The notes: generated by a model from the sequence alone, not told the origin. Shown: positions 16,581 through 25,992, counted from the first letter of the stretch. The stretch is DNA of 44,025 bases from JAXMAR01 sp046350295 (GCA_046350295.1 JAXMAR010000056.1:1-44025); one strand, 5' to 3'. Program-made: numbers and translations.

Positions 16581-19251
16581 CGTGCGCTACGTGAGCCGGC
16601 GCTGGGTGCGGGCGGCGCTCATCGTCGCGAGCATCTCGCTCGGCGTAGCCACGCTGGTGGCGACGCAGGCGCTGAACCAGACGATGTCGCAGGCGGCGGT
16701 GGCCTCGGCCAATCCCCTCGCCGGCGTCGCCGATCTCATCGTCAGCAATGACGAATTGCCCCTCGCGCGCGACCTGGTCCGGGAGATCGCGCGGGCGCCT
16801 TTCGTCGATTCCGCGCGGCCGTTCCTGACGGGCAAAGTCACTCTGCCGGACGTGAAGGACGGGCCGAACGAGCGCGAGATCCTGGTGCTCGGGCTCGACC
16901 TGATCGCGGAGATGACGCAGCCGAAGGGCCTGGGGGGCGACATCAGCCTGCTGCCGGACACGGCGACGGTGAAGCTGGAGTTTTTGGCGTGGGGCTTCAC
17001 CGAGTACACGGCGGTGATCGGCCGGCATCTCGCGACGGACCTGAAAATCCTGGTCGACGGGAAGCTGAACCGGGAGCACGCCAAGCTTAGGGTCGTGAAC
17101 CGCGCGGCGATTCGGGTCGACCGCGCCGAGCCGAACGAGCATGCGGTGCGCGTGGTCGGAGCCATGGACGCGCAGGGGGAATCGCGGGCGCTGGCGGGGC
17201 CGGTGATGGTGCTCGATCTGAGCGCGGCGGCGGCGGTCCTCGATTTGCCGACCGACCGGGTGCACCGCATCGACGTGCTCTTGAAGCCGGGCACGAACAT
17301 CGAGGAAGCGCGGGACGAACTGCGCAAGGTCCTCGCCGGCCGGGCGCTGGTACGGACGGTCGCGGAGCAGAACGAGTCGGTGCTGGCGGTGATGCGCGGC
17401 ATGCAGACGGGCTTCTCGCTGTGCGGGCTGGCGGCGCTCGTCGTCGGCATGTTCCTGGTCTACAACTCGATGGCGGTGACGGTCGCGGAGCGGCGGCACG
17501 AGATCGGCGTGCTGCTCGCGCTCGGCGCCACGCGGGCGCAGGTGTGGCGGCTGTTCGCGGCGGAGGCGGCGCTGCTGGGATTGGCGGGGTCGCTCCTGGG
17601 GATTCCGCTCGGCATCGGGCTGGCGAACGTCGGGCTCGGACCGATGCAGAGCGTGCTGCAAGACCTCTTCTACACGGTGGAAGCGCGCGAGGTACACGTT
17701 TCGCGCACGCTGCTTGCCGTCGCGCTGATCGTCGGCATCCTCACGTCGGTGGCGGCGGCGCTCGTGCCGGCGTTTCAGGCGTCGCAGGAAGCGCCGGCGG
17801 AGGCGGTGCGGCGCGTGGCCAAGGCGCCGTCGACGCGGCGACTGGTGGTGCAGGCGAGCGTCAGCGCGGTGGCAGTCCTGGTCGGGCTGACGCTGATTCT
17901 GCTGCGCGACGAGTTTCCGCACCGCCTCGGGACCTACGGCGGCCTCGCCATCATCATGATCGGCGGCTTTCTCTCGACGCCGTTCCTGTCGGCGCTGATC
18001 GCGCGGGCGCTGCGGCCGCCCATCCGCGCGGCGCTCGGCGTGGAGTGGCGGCTGGCCGCGGATAACATCATCCGCTCGCCGGGGCGCACCGGGCTGGTCA
18101 TCGGGGCGCTGGCGGCGGGGGTGGCGCTGGTCGTGCAGACGGCGGGGGTCATCCACAGCAACCAGATCGCGATCAACGATTGGGTGGAGGAATCGATCGG
18201 GGCGGACATCATCGTGAGCGCCGGCGGACTGGTAAGCTCGAGCGGCACGAGCCGGCCGATGGATCCGGGCCTCGCCGAGCGGATGAAGGAGATCGCGGAG
18301 GTCGAGGACGCCTTGCCGGTGCGGATGCTCAAGGTCCCGTTCAAGGAGACGCGCGTGACGGTGATGGCCGTGGAGGCCCAGCGGGCGCAGGAGCTGGAGT
18401 TGAAGCGGCTGGGGACGGGGCGGACGCGCTACTATCAACATCTGAGGCCGGGGGCGGTGATCGCGTCGGAGAATTTCATCGCCATGCACGGCCTGAAAGT
18501 GGGCGACGACATCGTGCTGCCGGGGCCGCCGGCCAAGGATGGATCGGGCAAGCGGCAGGAAGGGGTGACGCTGCGGATCGCCGGGTCGGTGGAGGACTAC
18601 ACGTGGAACCACGGCACGCTGATCATCGACCGGGACGAGTACCGGCGGCACTGGCAGGACGACACGGCGGACGTGTTCGACGTTTACCTGCGGGCGACCG
18701 CGTCGGCGGGCGTCGATGAGGCGGCCCTGGAGGCGCTGCGGCAGCAAGTGAAGGAGAAGATCGGCGCGAAGCTGGGCGCCTCGTTCGACCTGCGCAGCAT
18801 GACGCGGCGCGAGCTGCAGGAGTACATCCGCAAGATGATCGAGCAGGTCTACGGCATCGCGTACGGGCAGCAGGTCGTGGTGATGATCGTGGCGGCACTC
18901 GGGGTCGTGACGGCGCTGTTGATCTCCGTCCTACAGCGGCGCCGCGAGATGGGCCTGTTGCGGGCGATCGGCGCGTCGCGGCGTCAGGTGGTGCGCTCGG
19001 TCCTGTCCGAGGCGTGCTTGATGGGCGTCATCGGCACGGCCATCGGTCTTCTGGTCGGCATTCCGCTCCAGTGGTACGTGATCAAGGTGATCATCCTGGA
19101 TGAATCGGGCTTTCTCTTTCCTGTCTACATTCCTTGGAAGGAAGCGTTCTTCATCGCGCTGGGCTCGACGCTCACGGCGACGCTCGCCGGACTGGGGCCG
19201 GCGCTGTACGCGGTGCGGCAGCGCATCCCGGATGCGATCGCTTACGAATAA
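16555..19251 (+). CDS. FtsX/MacB-type ABC transporter permease with two FtsX domains
   Basis: An 898-residue inner-membrane protein. An N-terminal helix (about 18-40) is followed by a MacB-like periplasmic domain, a first FtsX block (about 285-420; NSMAVTVAERRHEIGVLLALG), two central helices, a second periplasmic domain and a second FtsX block near the C-terminus (about 775-895; QRRREMGLLRAIGASRRQV). The duplicated FtsX unit means one polypeptide supplies the membrane helices that two subunits supply in LolCE. With the upstream ATPase it forms a type VII ABC complex. Its substrate is unknown; a lipoprotein or exported compound is likely from the family. Its stop lies 3 nt from the convergent gene's stop. 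Confidence 0.92.
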   Translation: MFSVFRTLSVRYVSRRWVRAALIVASISLGVATLVATQALNQTMSQAAVASANPLAGVADLIVSNDELPLARDLVREIARAPFVDSARPFLTGKVTLPDVKDGPNEREILVLGLDLIAEMTQPKGLGGDISLLPDTATVKLEFLAWGFTEYTAVIGRHLATDLKILVDGKLNREHAKLRVVNRAAIRVDRAEPNEHAVRVVGAMDAQGESRALAGPVMVLDLSAAAAVLDLPTDRVHRIDVLLKPGTNIEEARDELRKVLAGRALVRTVAEQNESVLAVMRGMQTGFSLCGLAALVVGMFLVYNSMAVTVAERRHEIGVLLALGATRAQVWRLFAAEAALLGLAGSLLGIPLGIGLANVGLGPMQSVLQDLFYTVEAREVHVSRTLLAVALIVGILTSVAAALVPAFQASQEAPAEAVRRVAKAPSTRRLVVQASVSAVAVLVGLTLILLRDEFPHRLGTYGGLAIIMIGGFLSTPFLSALIARALRPPIRAALGVEWRLAADNIIRSPGRTGLVIGALAAGVALVVQTAGVIHSNQIAINDWVEESIGADIIVSAGGLVSSSGTSRPMDPGLAERMKEIAEVEDALPVRMLKVPFKETRVTVMAVEAQRAQELELKRLGTGRTRYYQHLRPGAVIASENFIAMHGLKVGDDIVLPGPPAKDGSGKRQEGVTLRIAGSVEDYTWNHGTLIIDRDEYRRHWQDDTADVFDVYLRATASAGVDEAALEALRQQVKEKIGAKLGASFDLRSMTRRELQEYIRKMIEQVYGIAYGQQVVVMIVAALGVVTALLISVLQRRREMGLLRAIGASRRQVVRSVLSEACLMGVIGTAIGLLVGIPLQWYVIKVIILDESGFLFPVYIPWKEAFFIALGSTLTATLAGLGPALYAVRQRIPDAIAYE

Positions 19252-19254
19252 CGC

Positions 19255-20376
19255 TCACTTGCGCGGGTCGCTCCTGAGGAAGTCGAGGAGAAGGCGGTCG
19301 CCGTCGGCGCGGAAGCGGTAGCGGGCGTCGACCATGTCGTCGCGCGGTTCGGTCGCGGCGGGCCACATCTGCGGGGCGAGCGTGATCGCCTTGGCGGCGC
19401 CGTCCGCCACAGCCTTGAAGCGCACCTGCGCCGCCAAGGCGCCGGCGAAGAAGAAGCGGCGGCGCTTGCCGGCGTCGAGGCTGTGCGCGGTCCATTCGCC
19501 CCAGGAGCCGTCCCAGCGGCGCGAGCGCATCTCGAACGACACGGCGCCGCGCGTCTCGTTGCGTAGCAGGACCCAGCCTTTGAAGTCGCGGTGCGCCGCC
19601 TCGGCGCCGGTCAGGCGGCCGCGGGCGGCGTCGAGCTCGGTCTGAACGGCGGCGCGGGCACGCTCCGCCTCGTCGGCGCGGTCCCGTTCCGCGGCCAGGC
19701 GCTCGGCGGCGTCGTCGCTCGGCCGCGGCGCCGCTTCCAACTCGGCGATGCGCGTCCGCAGCTTCTCGGCCTGCCGCTCGAGTTCCGCCTGCGCCGTTCT
19801 GTGCCGTTCCGCGTCCTTCTCGGCGACGCCGCGGCGCGCCGTTTGCGCGTTCAGATCGTCGCGCGTCGTCGCCGCCTCCGTCTTGGCGGTCTCGAGCGCC
19901 GATCGCGCCCGGTCCCGTTCCTCAGCGACGCGGGCGCCGTCCGCCTTCGCCGCGGTCACTTGGCGCTCGAGCGTCTTGAGACGATCCCTGAGCGCGGCCA
20001 GTTCGGCGCCCTCCGGCGTCGTCGCGACAGGCTCCAGAGCAACGGCGGGTGTTTTCGGCGAATCGATCAGCCGGCCGTGGACATCGAAGGCGAGGACCGT
20101 GCCGAGGCCGAGGACCAGGGCGAGGAGGCCCACGATGACGGCGCCGCGGCGGCCGGAGCGAGGGGTCGCTTCGAGGCGATGAGTCGCGGGAGCGGGCGGC
20201 GGTTCAACCGGTGGCGGTTCAACCGGCGGCGGCGCGAGGGGGCAGTCGTCGAGCTGCGGCTGATCCGGCGCGCCGAGCAGGTTGCCGGTTTCGGTGCAGA
20301 AGAGGTCGAAACCCTGGTCGCCCGGAGCCGCGCTCCTTTCTTCGCCGGAGGTCGCGTGGAAGTTGCCGCTTTGCAT
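19255..20376 (-). CDS. Single-pass membrane protein with long coiled coil and C-terminal beta domain
   Basis: A 373-residue protein of unknown function. Residues 1-75 are cytoplasmic, ending in a Pro-rich tract with PPPVE repeats. One membrane helix follows (about 83-100; GAVIVGLLALVLGLGTVLAF). Next is a coiled coil rich in Ala, Glu, Arg and Lys (about 122-265; LKTLERQVTAAKADG). The last 100 residues look like a beta domain (GWVLLRNETRGAVSFEM, then RWDGSWGEW). No known motif; the layout suggests an envelope-spanning structural or sensor protein. It is convergent with the ABC permease with a 3-nt gap. Confidence 0.75.
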   Translation of the reverse strand: MQSGNFHATSGEERSAAPGDQGFDLFCTETGNLLGAPDQPQLDDCPLAPPPVEPPPVEPPPAPATHRLEATPRSGRRGAVIVGLLALVLGLGTVLAFDVHGRLIDSPKTPAVALEPVATTPEGAELAALRDRLKTLERQVTAAKADGARVAEERDRARSALETAKTEAATTRDDLNAQTARRGVAEKDAERHRTAQAELERQAEKLRTRIAELEAAPRPSDDAAERLAAERDRADEAERARAAVQTELDAARGRLTGAEAAHRDFKGWVLLRNETRGAVSFEMRSRRWDGSWGEWTAHSLDAGKRRRFFFAGALAAQVRFKAVADGAAKAITLAPQMWPAATEPRDDMVDARYRFRADGDRLLLDFLRSDPRK

Positions 20377-20572
20377 GATTGGAGTTCCCCACCCCGGGGT
20401 TTTCCGGGCCTTTGGACGAAGAAACGCGCCGTCTTGACGCTAGAACGAGGGGCTCGCGGCGGCTTGCGCGAAAAAAACGTCTTTGCCGCTTGTTGGCCGA
20501 TCCCAGATACAATGCCGGGCGGGGAGTCCGTCCTTTTTTTGCGGCAAAGCCGCCCCGCCGGAGAGAAACGCC

Positions 20573-21589
20573 ATGGTTTGCGCGCTCACGTTGTTCCTTG
20601 CGCTCACCCCTGTCCTCGCTCCCCCTATCGAGAAAGCGACGCGCGAGCCGGCGCCGGACAGTCCGGCGCCGGTCCGCATCGAGAGCGGCGTGAGCGGGCA
20701 CATCCATCCGGCCCTGTGCGTGACGAAGAAGGGCGTGCTCGTGGCTGTCTACTGCAAGAGCGAATACAAGCCGTATCTCCTCACGCGTTCGAGTGACGGG
20801 GGCAAGACGTGGTCCAAGCCGGCGCTCTTCCCACACACGGTGAAGACGCAGGTCTATCCCGGCTCGCTGACCACGCTCGCGGACGGGCGGCTGGTACACG
20901 CCTGGAACGTCTGGTTCACCCCGGAGGAGAAGACGCGGTCGCGCTACGTCGCGTTCTCGATCAGCAGCGATCAGGGCCTGACCTGGAGCGAGCCGAAGGC
21001 GCTGGCCAAGGGAAAGGACGCGAAGACGGAGAGCGTGATACGCCATCCGATCGTCGAGCTGTCCGCCACGCAGTGGCTGTTTCCGCTCATGGACCGGACC
21101 GTCGTCTACAACCCGGCGACGGGGAAAGAGACAGCCTTCGGCGACGGACGCAACCATGGCCTCGTGCCGCTGGTCCGGACGCCGAAGGGAACGCTGGTGA
21201 GCGGCAAGGGGCTGCGCTCGAGCGACGGGGGCAAGACGTGGCAGGAGATCAAGCCGTTCCCCGATGTCTCGTCACAGGGCTGGCGGCATGAGATGATCAC
21301 GCTCGGGAACGGCTGGCTGCTGGCGTCGCAGATCGTCGGCCCCGGCGTGGGGGGCGAGAAGATCGAGTTCATCTTGTCGCGCGACGACGGCAAGACGTGG
21401 GACCTGGAACATCCGATCGAATTCTACAATCCGGGGCGCCCCATCGGCGGGCGGGCCTGTCCGAAGACCGTGCAGATAAACGATACGACGCTGGGAACAA
21501 TCTTTTACGACACGGACGCCAAGCAAGCCGGGGGGTCGGCCGTGTTTTTCAAGACCACAGAGCTAAAGCGTCTCAGTGCGCCACGATAG
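20573..21589 (+). CDS. Secreted sialidase-like (BNR/Asp-box) glycoside hydrolase
   Basis: A 338-residue six-bladed beta-propeller protein. The start at 20573 is preferred over an upstream in-frame start because MVCALTLFLALTPVLA is a clear signal peptide and GGAGAG lies just upstream. Asp boxes are visible: SSDGGKTW (twice), SSDQGLTW and SRDDGKTW. Such proteins are annotated as exo-alpha-sialidases, but many planctomycete members probably act on other glycans or are not enzymes, so the substrate is unproved. A second, truncated copy is interrupted by an insertion element at 24.4-25.9 kb and shares the C-terminal WDLEHPI and FYNPG stretches. Confidence 0.85.
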   Translation: MVCALTLFLALTPVLAPPIEKATREPAPDSPAPVRIESGVSGHIHPALCVTKKGVLVAVYCKSEYKPYLLTRSSDGGKTWSKPALFPHTVKTQVYPGSLTTLADGRLVHAWNVWFTPEEKTRSRYVAFSISSDQGLTWSEPKALAKGKDAKTESVIRHPIVELSATQWLFPLMDRTVVYNPATGKETAFGDGRNHGLVPLVRTPKGTLVSGKGLRSSDGGKTWQEIKPFPDVSSQGWRHEMITLGNGWLLASQIVGPGVGGEKIEFILSRDDGKTWDLEHPIEFYNPGRPIGGRACPKTVQINDTTLGTIFYDTDAKQAGGSAVFFKTTELKRLSAPR

Positions 21590-21603
21590 GCCGCATGCCA
21601 CCT

Positions 21604-21846
21604 TCAAAGTGTGATGCCGACGCTTTCCAGCGCTTTGACCACTTGCTCGTCGGTCGGCGGCTGGTCGGGACCGCTCAACAAGGAAAGCGTCGCCGCCACG
21701 AGCCGGTCCTGGTTGGAGCGCAGGATGGCCGTCATCAGATCGTCGGCCGGCGTCCGCGTGCGCTTGGCGATCCGTTCCATGAGGGCCAATGTCGCGCGAA
21801 CCACGACTTGAACGCTTTCCTTATCCATCGCCTTGCTCTTGTTCAT
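21604..21846 (-). CDS. Small helical hypothetical protein
   Basis: An 80-residue soluble, mainly helical protein. The ATG at 21846 is preferred to a TTG 6 nt upstream. Sequence highlights: ESVQVVVRATLALMERIAKR, then LMTAILRSNQDRLVAATLSLL, ending TDEQVVKALESVGITL. No known domain is recognised. It lies 22 nt after the DUF1801 gene on the same strand, so the two may be co-transcribed, and it is convergent with the sialidase gene. Confidence 0.6.
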   Translation of the reverse strand: MNKSKAMDKESVQVVVRATLALMERIAKRTRTPADDLMTAILRSNQDRLVAATLSLLSGPDQPPTDEQVVKALESVGITL

Positions 21847-21868
21847 GGCCAATCGCGCGCTGATAGCG

Positions 21869-22246
21869 TCACCGCTTCTTCTTGCTTTTCGCCGCCGCCT
21901 TCGCGAGGTTTTGTTTCAGTTTGTGCTTCACGATGCGCGCGATCAGGCCGTAAGGGATCGGTCGATCGAGCGGAAAGCGCAGGTTGCCTTTCTCTCCGGC
22001 ATAGGGGGCGATCGCCTTCTCCAGGCGTGGATCACCCGACACCGGCGGATAGAGGCCGATGTGGCTCTTGAAGGCGGCGAAGTAGACCAGGATGCCTTTT
22101 TGCCGGAACGCCGGCATCCGGTAGCTGATGATCTCCTCCGCGTCCGGCGCCGCGGCGCGGATCGTTTGGCGGATCTTCTCGAGGATTGGCCGGACATCCG
22201 GCGTAGATGCCGCGATGTAGTCGCTGATGGTCTCGGGGCTCGCCAT
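21869..22246 (-). CDS. DUF1801 / YdhG-type 'iron chaperone' family protein
   Basis: A 125-residue cytosolic protein with the typical DUF1801 layout: TISDYIAASTPDVRPILEKI, then AAPDAEEIISYRMPAFRQKG, HIGLYPPVSG and a Lys-rich C-terminus (KSKKKR). The family takes its name from the fold related to frataxin-like YdhG proteins; the biochemical role is not firmly known. The length is normal and the frame intact. The gene sits 18 nt downstream of the small secreted protein gene on the same strand. Confidence 0.88.
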   Translation of the reverse strand: MASPETISDYIAASTPDVRPILEKIRQTIRAAAPDAEEIISYRMPAFRQKGILVYFAAFKSHIGLYPPVSGDPRLEKAIAPYAGEKGNLRFPLDRPIPYGLIARIVKHKLKQNLAKAAAKSKKKR

Positions 22247-22264
22247 GGCGTCTCGCCTTGCAGT

Positions 22265-22594
22265 TCACTTCTCGGCTTTGGGAGGCGCCACCTCGAGGGT
22301 GACAGCCTGGGACGTTCGGGGAATGTAGCGTACATGGAGGCGTTGGCCGACGCGCAAGTCGTCGAAGGACGCTTCGTCGCCGTCTTTGATGATCCAGGTC
22401 TTCGGACCGACGGCCAGGCTGAGTGAGCCCCCCTTCGGGAGCGTCACCAGGACGCGTTTTGCTTTTTCGTTGATCGTGGTGATGGTAACGTCTTTTTGCT
22501 CGAGAACGGCATAGACGGGGCGGCCCGCTTTCACAGGACCGGCGGCGCCGGACGCGAGCGCCAGGAAGGTCAGGAAGAGAAGCGTGCTGCGCAT
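22265..22594 (-). CDS. Small secreted beta-rich protein downstream of oligogalacturonate lyase
   Basis: A 109-residue protein. The ATG at 22594 has GGAGGA about 8 nt upstream and opens a signal peptide (MRSTLLFLTFLALASGAAG), so longer in-frame starts are rejected. The mature part is a short beta-rich domain (ITTINEKAKRVLVTL, then ASFDDLRVGQRLHVRYI) like OB-fold-type secreted proteins frequent in planctomycetes. It follows the lyase gene by 22 nt on the same strand. Function unknown. Confidence 0.7.
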   Translation of the reverse strand: MRSTLLFLTFLALASGAAGPVKAGRPVYAVLEQKDVTITTINEKAKRVLVTLPKGGSLSLAVGPKTWIIKDGDEASFDDLRVGQRLHVRYIPRTSQAVTLEVAPPKAEK

Positions 22595-22616
22595 GATGGG
22601 AATCCTCCAGCGGACG

Positions 22617-23853
22617 TTATTTCCTCTTTGCCACCTCCACCGCATAGACGTGCGTAGGCCCGTGCATGTTCGAGCGGAACACAACCCACTTGTTGTCGGG
22701 GGTGATGGTCACGTTCGGCTCCAAGCGGTAGTCGTGCTTCGACAGATCCGCGAGCTTTTCGACGGCCAGCTTGCCGACCGTGACCGGCTCGCCGCCGACC
22801 TTGATCGATTCGGCCGGCGTATCGGTCGGCGTGAACAAGTAAATGCGGCACGGCCGTTGCCCGGCGGGCGAGCGTCTTGCAGCTCCGGCAGCGGCGTCGG
22901 AACAGCGACGCTGCCGGGCCCGCCGCCGTCGCCGCGAACAGCTTGCCGTCGCGCGAGATATTGTAGTGCACCGACCAGTGCTCGCGCGCGATCGGATAGC
23001 GGAGGCGGCTCGCCGGTCTCGATGTTCACGCCCGCGAGCCAGAACTCCTTGGGCCAGGCGTCTGCAGGTCGTACCAGACCCTTGCCGTCGTGGCTGAAGA
23101 ACTCGTGTCCGGCGATCTCGTGGCGCATGGTCCGCTTGTGCATGGCTTCCAGCTCCTTGCCGTCGTTCGGACGGTCCAGACGCGGTCCACCCTGATGCCG
23201 AAGCCTTCGTGACAGAAGAGGAGGCGCCGCGAAGTTGGCGGCGACGCCTGCAGGTGGTTGAGCCGCCGGTCGAGTAATGGATCTTCCGGGCAGCGCCGGA
23301 CTTAATGTCGGTAGCGACCAGCGCTCCAGCGAGCGGCCGCCGGGCAAGGCCGGCGGGCGGTTCGTCGCGGCGGACCAGGTCAGCCGTGACGACATCCTCC
23401 CCACTTTCCTTCACCTTCGCGGCGGCGTCGGCGTCGTAGGCGGAGGCGATGATGGTCTCGTCGGCGTTGACGACCACCGTGCCGAAGCCGCGGTCACCTT
23501 GCGCGTCTCTTTCGTCTCGAGGTTGGTGGCGTACAGCGGCTCCGGACTTGCGGTAGTAGACGTCCGGCACTTGAGCACGACGCCGATGGCGCGCCCCGGC
23601 ACGACGACGTCCGCCTTGATCGGCTCCTTGCCGCCGTCCAGGTCGATGACGGCCGGCCTTGTCGAAGACGAACTTGTCGCCCTTCGGCGTGTAGGCGTTC
23701 TGGTGGAAATGGGCTCGACCCGCCGCCGTCCCCGGACAGTCGAATGACGTGGCCAGTGGCGGGGTCGATCAGTCGGCGGGCAGGGGGTTGGGCGCGCCGC
23801 GGCGCGGCGGTGGCAAGAATCAACGCCGGGGGAGAAGGATGAGCCCGGTTCAT
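22617..23853 (-). CDS. ogl: Oligogalacturonate lyase, heavily frameshifted
   Basis: This enzyme family cleaves pectin-derived oligogalacturonides by beta-elimination on a seven-bladed propeller. The start (ATG 23853, MNRAHPSPPALILATAA) suggests secretion. Family pieces appear in all three frames: DPATGHVIRLSGDGG, VVVNADETIIASAYD, GKELEAMHKRTMRHEIAGHE with FFSHDGK, EHWSVHYNIS, and an intact C-terminal 80 residues with NVTITPDNKWVVFRSNMHGP. Many frame changes are needed for one protein of about 410 residues. All expected His-rich motifs survive, which argues for sequence errors as much as for decay. It is followed by a small secreted protein gene. Confidence 0.75.
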
Positions 23854-23961
23854 TGGGGCCTGGCCTCGCGCGACGATCATTTCCTCACGCTTGGCGTAAC
23901 TTCATTCATTCGCATGTTCCACAAAAAGCGTTCCTTTATCCGGGCGAAGCGCCGTTCTTTT

Positions 23962-24284
23962 TCAGGTTTCGTAGACAACCTTCCAAATGTTCTCTTCCTC
24001 GACGTACTTTTTCCAATCCGGCACGTTCACGCGGTGGAGCGGACGTTGACTTCGATCGGCGTTTCCCACCTTTCTTGGTTTTTCAGGTACTCCTGGGCCA
24101 CGGCGACAGCTTTCTGCTCCTCCAGCGACCATTTCGGCGGCTCGGCGCCAAACGCTCTTCGCCGTGGCCCGTTGGACGCCATCGGGAAACTGGTCGCGGG
24201 CTCGTCCGGCGCTGCAGGCCAAGAGGGATGGAGTCCACAGATCAAAGCCGCCATCGCATGGCTGACCCCCTTCCTGTGCGCCAT
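23962..24284 (-). CDS. Short secreted hypothetical protein, probably frameshifted
   Basis: Two pieces in different frames fit one small protein: from ATG 24284, MAHRKGVSHAMAALICGL (a possible signal peptide) through PPKWSLEEQKAVAVAQEYL, then in another frame VNVPDWKKYVEEENIWKVVYET to a TGA at 23962. The shift lies near 24020-24040. The helical middle with an aromatic C-terminal strand recalls short secreted proteins common in planctomycetes, but I do not recognise a named family. It lies upstream of the lyase gene on the same strand. Confidence 0.4.
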
Positions 24285-24360
24285 GACACCATTGAGACGA
24301 AAGGGCTGTCAAGGATCGGCGCATCTTTTCGTTCTGAGCGAGAGGCTCCAGGACAACGGA

Positions 24361-24590
24361 AAGCCTGGTGGCGCCGGCGGCGGGACGCGGATGCTGCAGA
24401 TCTTCGGCGGCGAGGAAGACGCTGTGCGACGAGCATCGCCGGCGGGACTTGCTCCATGTCGGTAGGCGGTGGGACCTGGAACACCCGATCCCGAGTTCTA
24501 CAATCCGGGAGCGCGCCCATCGGCGGGCGGGCCGCCTTGAAAACGGCGCAGTTGGACGGCGGCACTGGGGACCATCTTTCAGACGCTAAG
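24361..24590 (+). pseudogene. Truncated second sialidase copy, part left of the insertion element
   Basis: The sequence aligns with the C-terminal third of the sialidase at 20573-21589: GTGGGACCTGGAACA, TTCTACAATCCGGG and CCCATCGGCGGGCGGGCC are shared nearly base for base. It ends at ATCTTT then GACGCTAAG, which corresponds to the TIFYDTDAK of the intact copy. The N-terminal two thirds of the gene are not found upstream, so the copy is truncated as well as interrupted; some frame changes also occur inside it. The left boundary is approximate. Confidence 0.7.
24586..24590. repeat. Probable target-site duplication CTAAG, left copy
   Basis: CTAAG here and at 25859-25863 flank the insertion element. 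Removing the element plus one copy gives codons for DAKQPGGSGVFFKT, closely matching DAKQAGGSAVFFKT of the intact sialidase. An alternative reading is that the five bases belong to slightly longer terminal inverted repeats. Confidence 0.65.
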
Positions 24591-25858
24591 GAATCGCGCC
24601 CAAAAATAACTTGCTGAAGTGCCGTTGCGTGAGTTCGGCTGATTGCGATTGTCCTGGGATGCAGGATACAACGGTAAAGCCGTTGAAGGCAAGTATATCG
24701 AACTTTTGGATGACCTCGACGAGCGTGGCAGGCGGCGTTGGGCAGCTTGTCGAAGCGCGTGCCCTGGGGTATGGCGGAATTGCGGTCATTGGCGCGGGCG
24801 ACGGGGTTGTCCGGATCGGACCATTCGGACGGGATTGAAGGAGTTGGACGAGGCCGACCCGTTGGCGGGGCATCAGCGTCGGCCGGGGTGGTCGTAGATC
24901 GCATGCGATCACGCAGCCGGGATTGCAGCGGGCAGCGGACCGCTTGATCGAGCCGACGACGCGCAGGTCGCCGATGCAACCACTGCGGCTGGACGATCAA
25001 GAGCACCTACCGACTGGCGAAGAAGGCGTTGCGGAAGCAAGGGCATCAGGTGAGCGAACTCGGTGCGTCGACTGCGCGGCCATGGGCTATAGCCTCAGGC
25101 CAGCAAGACGCGGGAAGGCGAGCAGCATCCCGATCGCGACGGCCAGTTTCGCCGGCCGGCGAACGGGTGGCGGCGCACGAAGGCGGCGCGAACCAGCCCT
25201 GTCGGTGGACAAGAAGAAGGAAGTGCTGGAAATCTCAAGAATGCGGGGGCAAACCTATCGTCCCAAGGGCCAGCCGGAGAAAGTCAAGACCCACGATTTT
25301 CCGGATCCCAAGTTGGGCAAGGCGATCACGGCGTCTACGACATCCATGGCAACGAAGCAGGCGTGTCGGTTGGCATCAGCCGGCCGAATTCGCGGTGGCG
25401 GCGATTCGTCGTTGGTGGAAGAAGCGCTGGGTCCTGCCGGCATACCAGGCGCTGGCCATATTGGTAACGGCCGACAGCGGCGGCAGCAACGGTTCGCGTT
25501 GCCGGTTGTGGAAGGTCGAATTGCAGAAGTGGGCCGACAGGGCTGATTGTCGAGGTCTGTCCTATCCGCCGGGCATGTCCTGGAACAAGATCGAGCATCG
25601 TGTTCTGCCACATTACGCGCGCGAGTGGCGGGGTTCCGTTAGGGTGGAAGTCGTCGTCGAATCGATTGGGCGCCGATATACGAAACCGGCCTGGAAGTTC
25701 ATGCCTGGCTCGACGAGAGCACCTACGACAAAGGCCGAAAAGTGAGCGATGAGGAACTGGCTGACTGTAATATCACGCGTAACGAATATCACGGCGAATG
25801 GAACTACGAAATCCATCCACGCGTCAAGCACGGAGATCAGTAGGTGTTGGCGCGACTC
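24591..25858 (+). mobile_element. ISAzo13-type insertion element in a sialidase pseudogene
   Basis: About 1.27 kb. Left end GAATCGCGCCCAAAAAT and right end (complement) GAGTCGCGCCAACACCT form imperfect terminal inverted repeats with 9 of the first 10 bases equal. Inside is one transposase frame, broken by indels, of the ISAzo13 / Rhodopirellula-type DDE family. The flanks are the two halves of a sialidase copy and carry CTAAG direct repeats, so the boundaries are well fixed. Size and single-gene layout suit this family. Confidence 0.8.
24655..25843 (+). pseudogene. ISAzo13-family (Rhodopirellula-type) DDE transposase, frameshifted
   Basis: Pieces of one transposase appear across the three frames: DERGRRRWAA, EARALGYGGIAVI, GLKELDEADPLAG, DRLIEPTTRRSPMQPLR, MGYSL, LSVDKKKEVLEI (first Asp), RPKGQPEKVKTHDFPDPKLGKA, VYDIHGNEAGVSVGIS, AILVTADSGGSNG (second Asp), SWNKIEHRV (Glu) and the C-terminal NEYHGEWNYEIHPRVKHGDQ ending in TAG at 25841-25843. 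The full DDE set is thus recoverable. Many single-base indels break the frame, so as written it cannot be active; whether this is real decay or assembly error is open. Confidence 0.8.
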
Positions 25859-25920
25859 CTAAGCAGCCGGGGGGATCAGGCGTGTTCTTCAAGACGATGG
25901 GGCTGGGCCTACGCGACTAG
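25859..25920 (+). pseudogene. Sialidase pseudogene, part right of the insertion element
   Basis: Starts with the second CTAAG and reads in one frame PKQPGGSGVFFKTMGLGLRD to a TAG at 25918-25920. This matches the last residues of the intact sialidase (AKQAGGSAVFFKTTEL). It is the missing 3' end of the gene whose left part stops at 24590, so the two are halves of one interrupted gene. Confidence 0.75.
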
Positions 25921-25992
25921 GCGCCGCGCGATACGTGGAACCGCAGAGAGATCTGCACGGTGCATCGTGGCCTCCCTCTGCGTTTCTTGTTC

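Noticed and set aside
16495..18747. 750-codon minus-strand frame across the ABC permease
   Set aside because: It is Arg/His/Pro-rich throughout and antisense to a clear FtsX permease.
20200..20230. GGTGGCGGTTCAACC direct repeats as a regulatory repeat
   Set aside because: They are codons for the PPPVE repeats in the linker of the coiled-coil membrane protein.
22265..22684. Longer start for the small secreted protein at 22684
   Set aside because: The extension overlaps the lyase C-terminus and precedes a clear signal peptide and ribosome site at 22594.
24240..25006. Minus-strand frame of 254 codons across the insertion element
   Set aside because: No protein-like stretches, and it crosses the element boundary and the transposase on the other strand.
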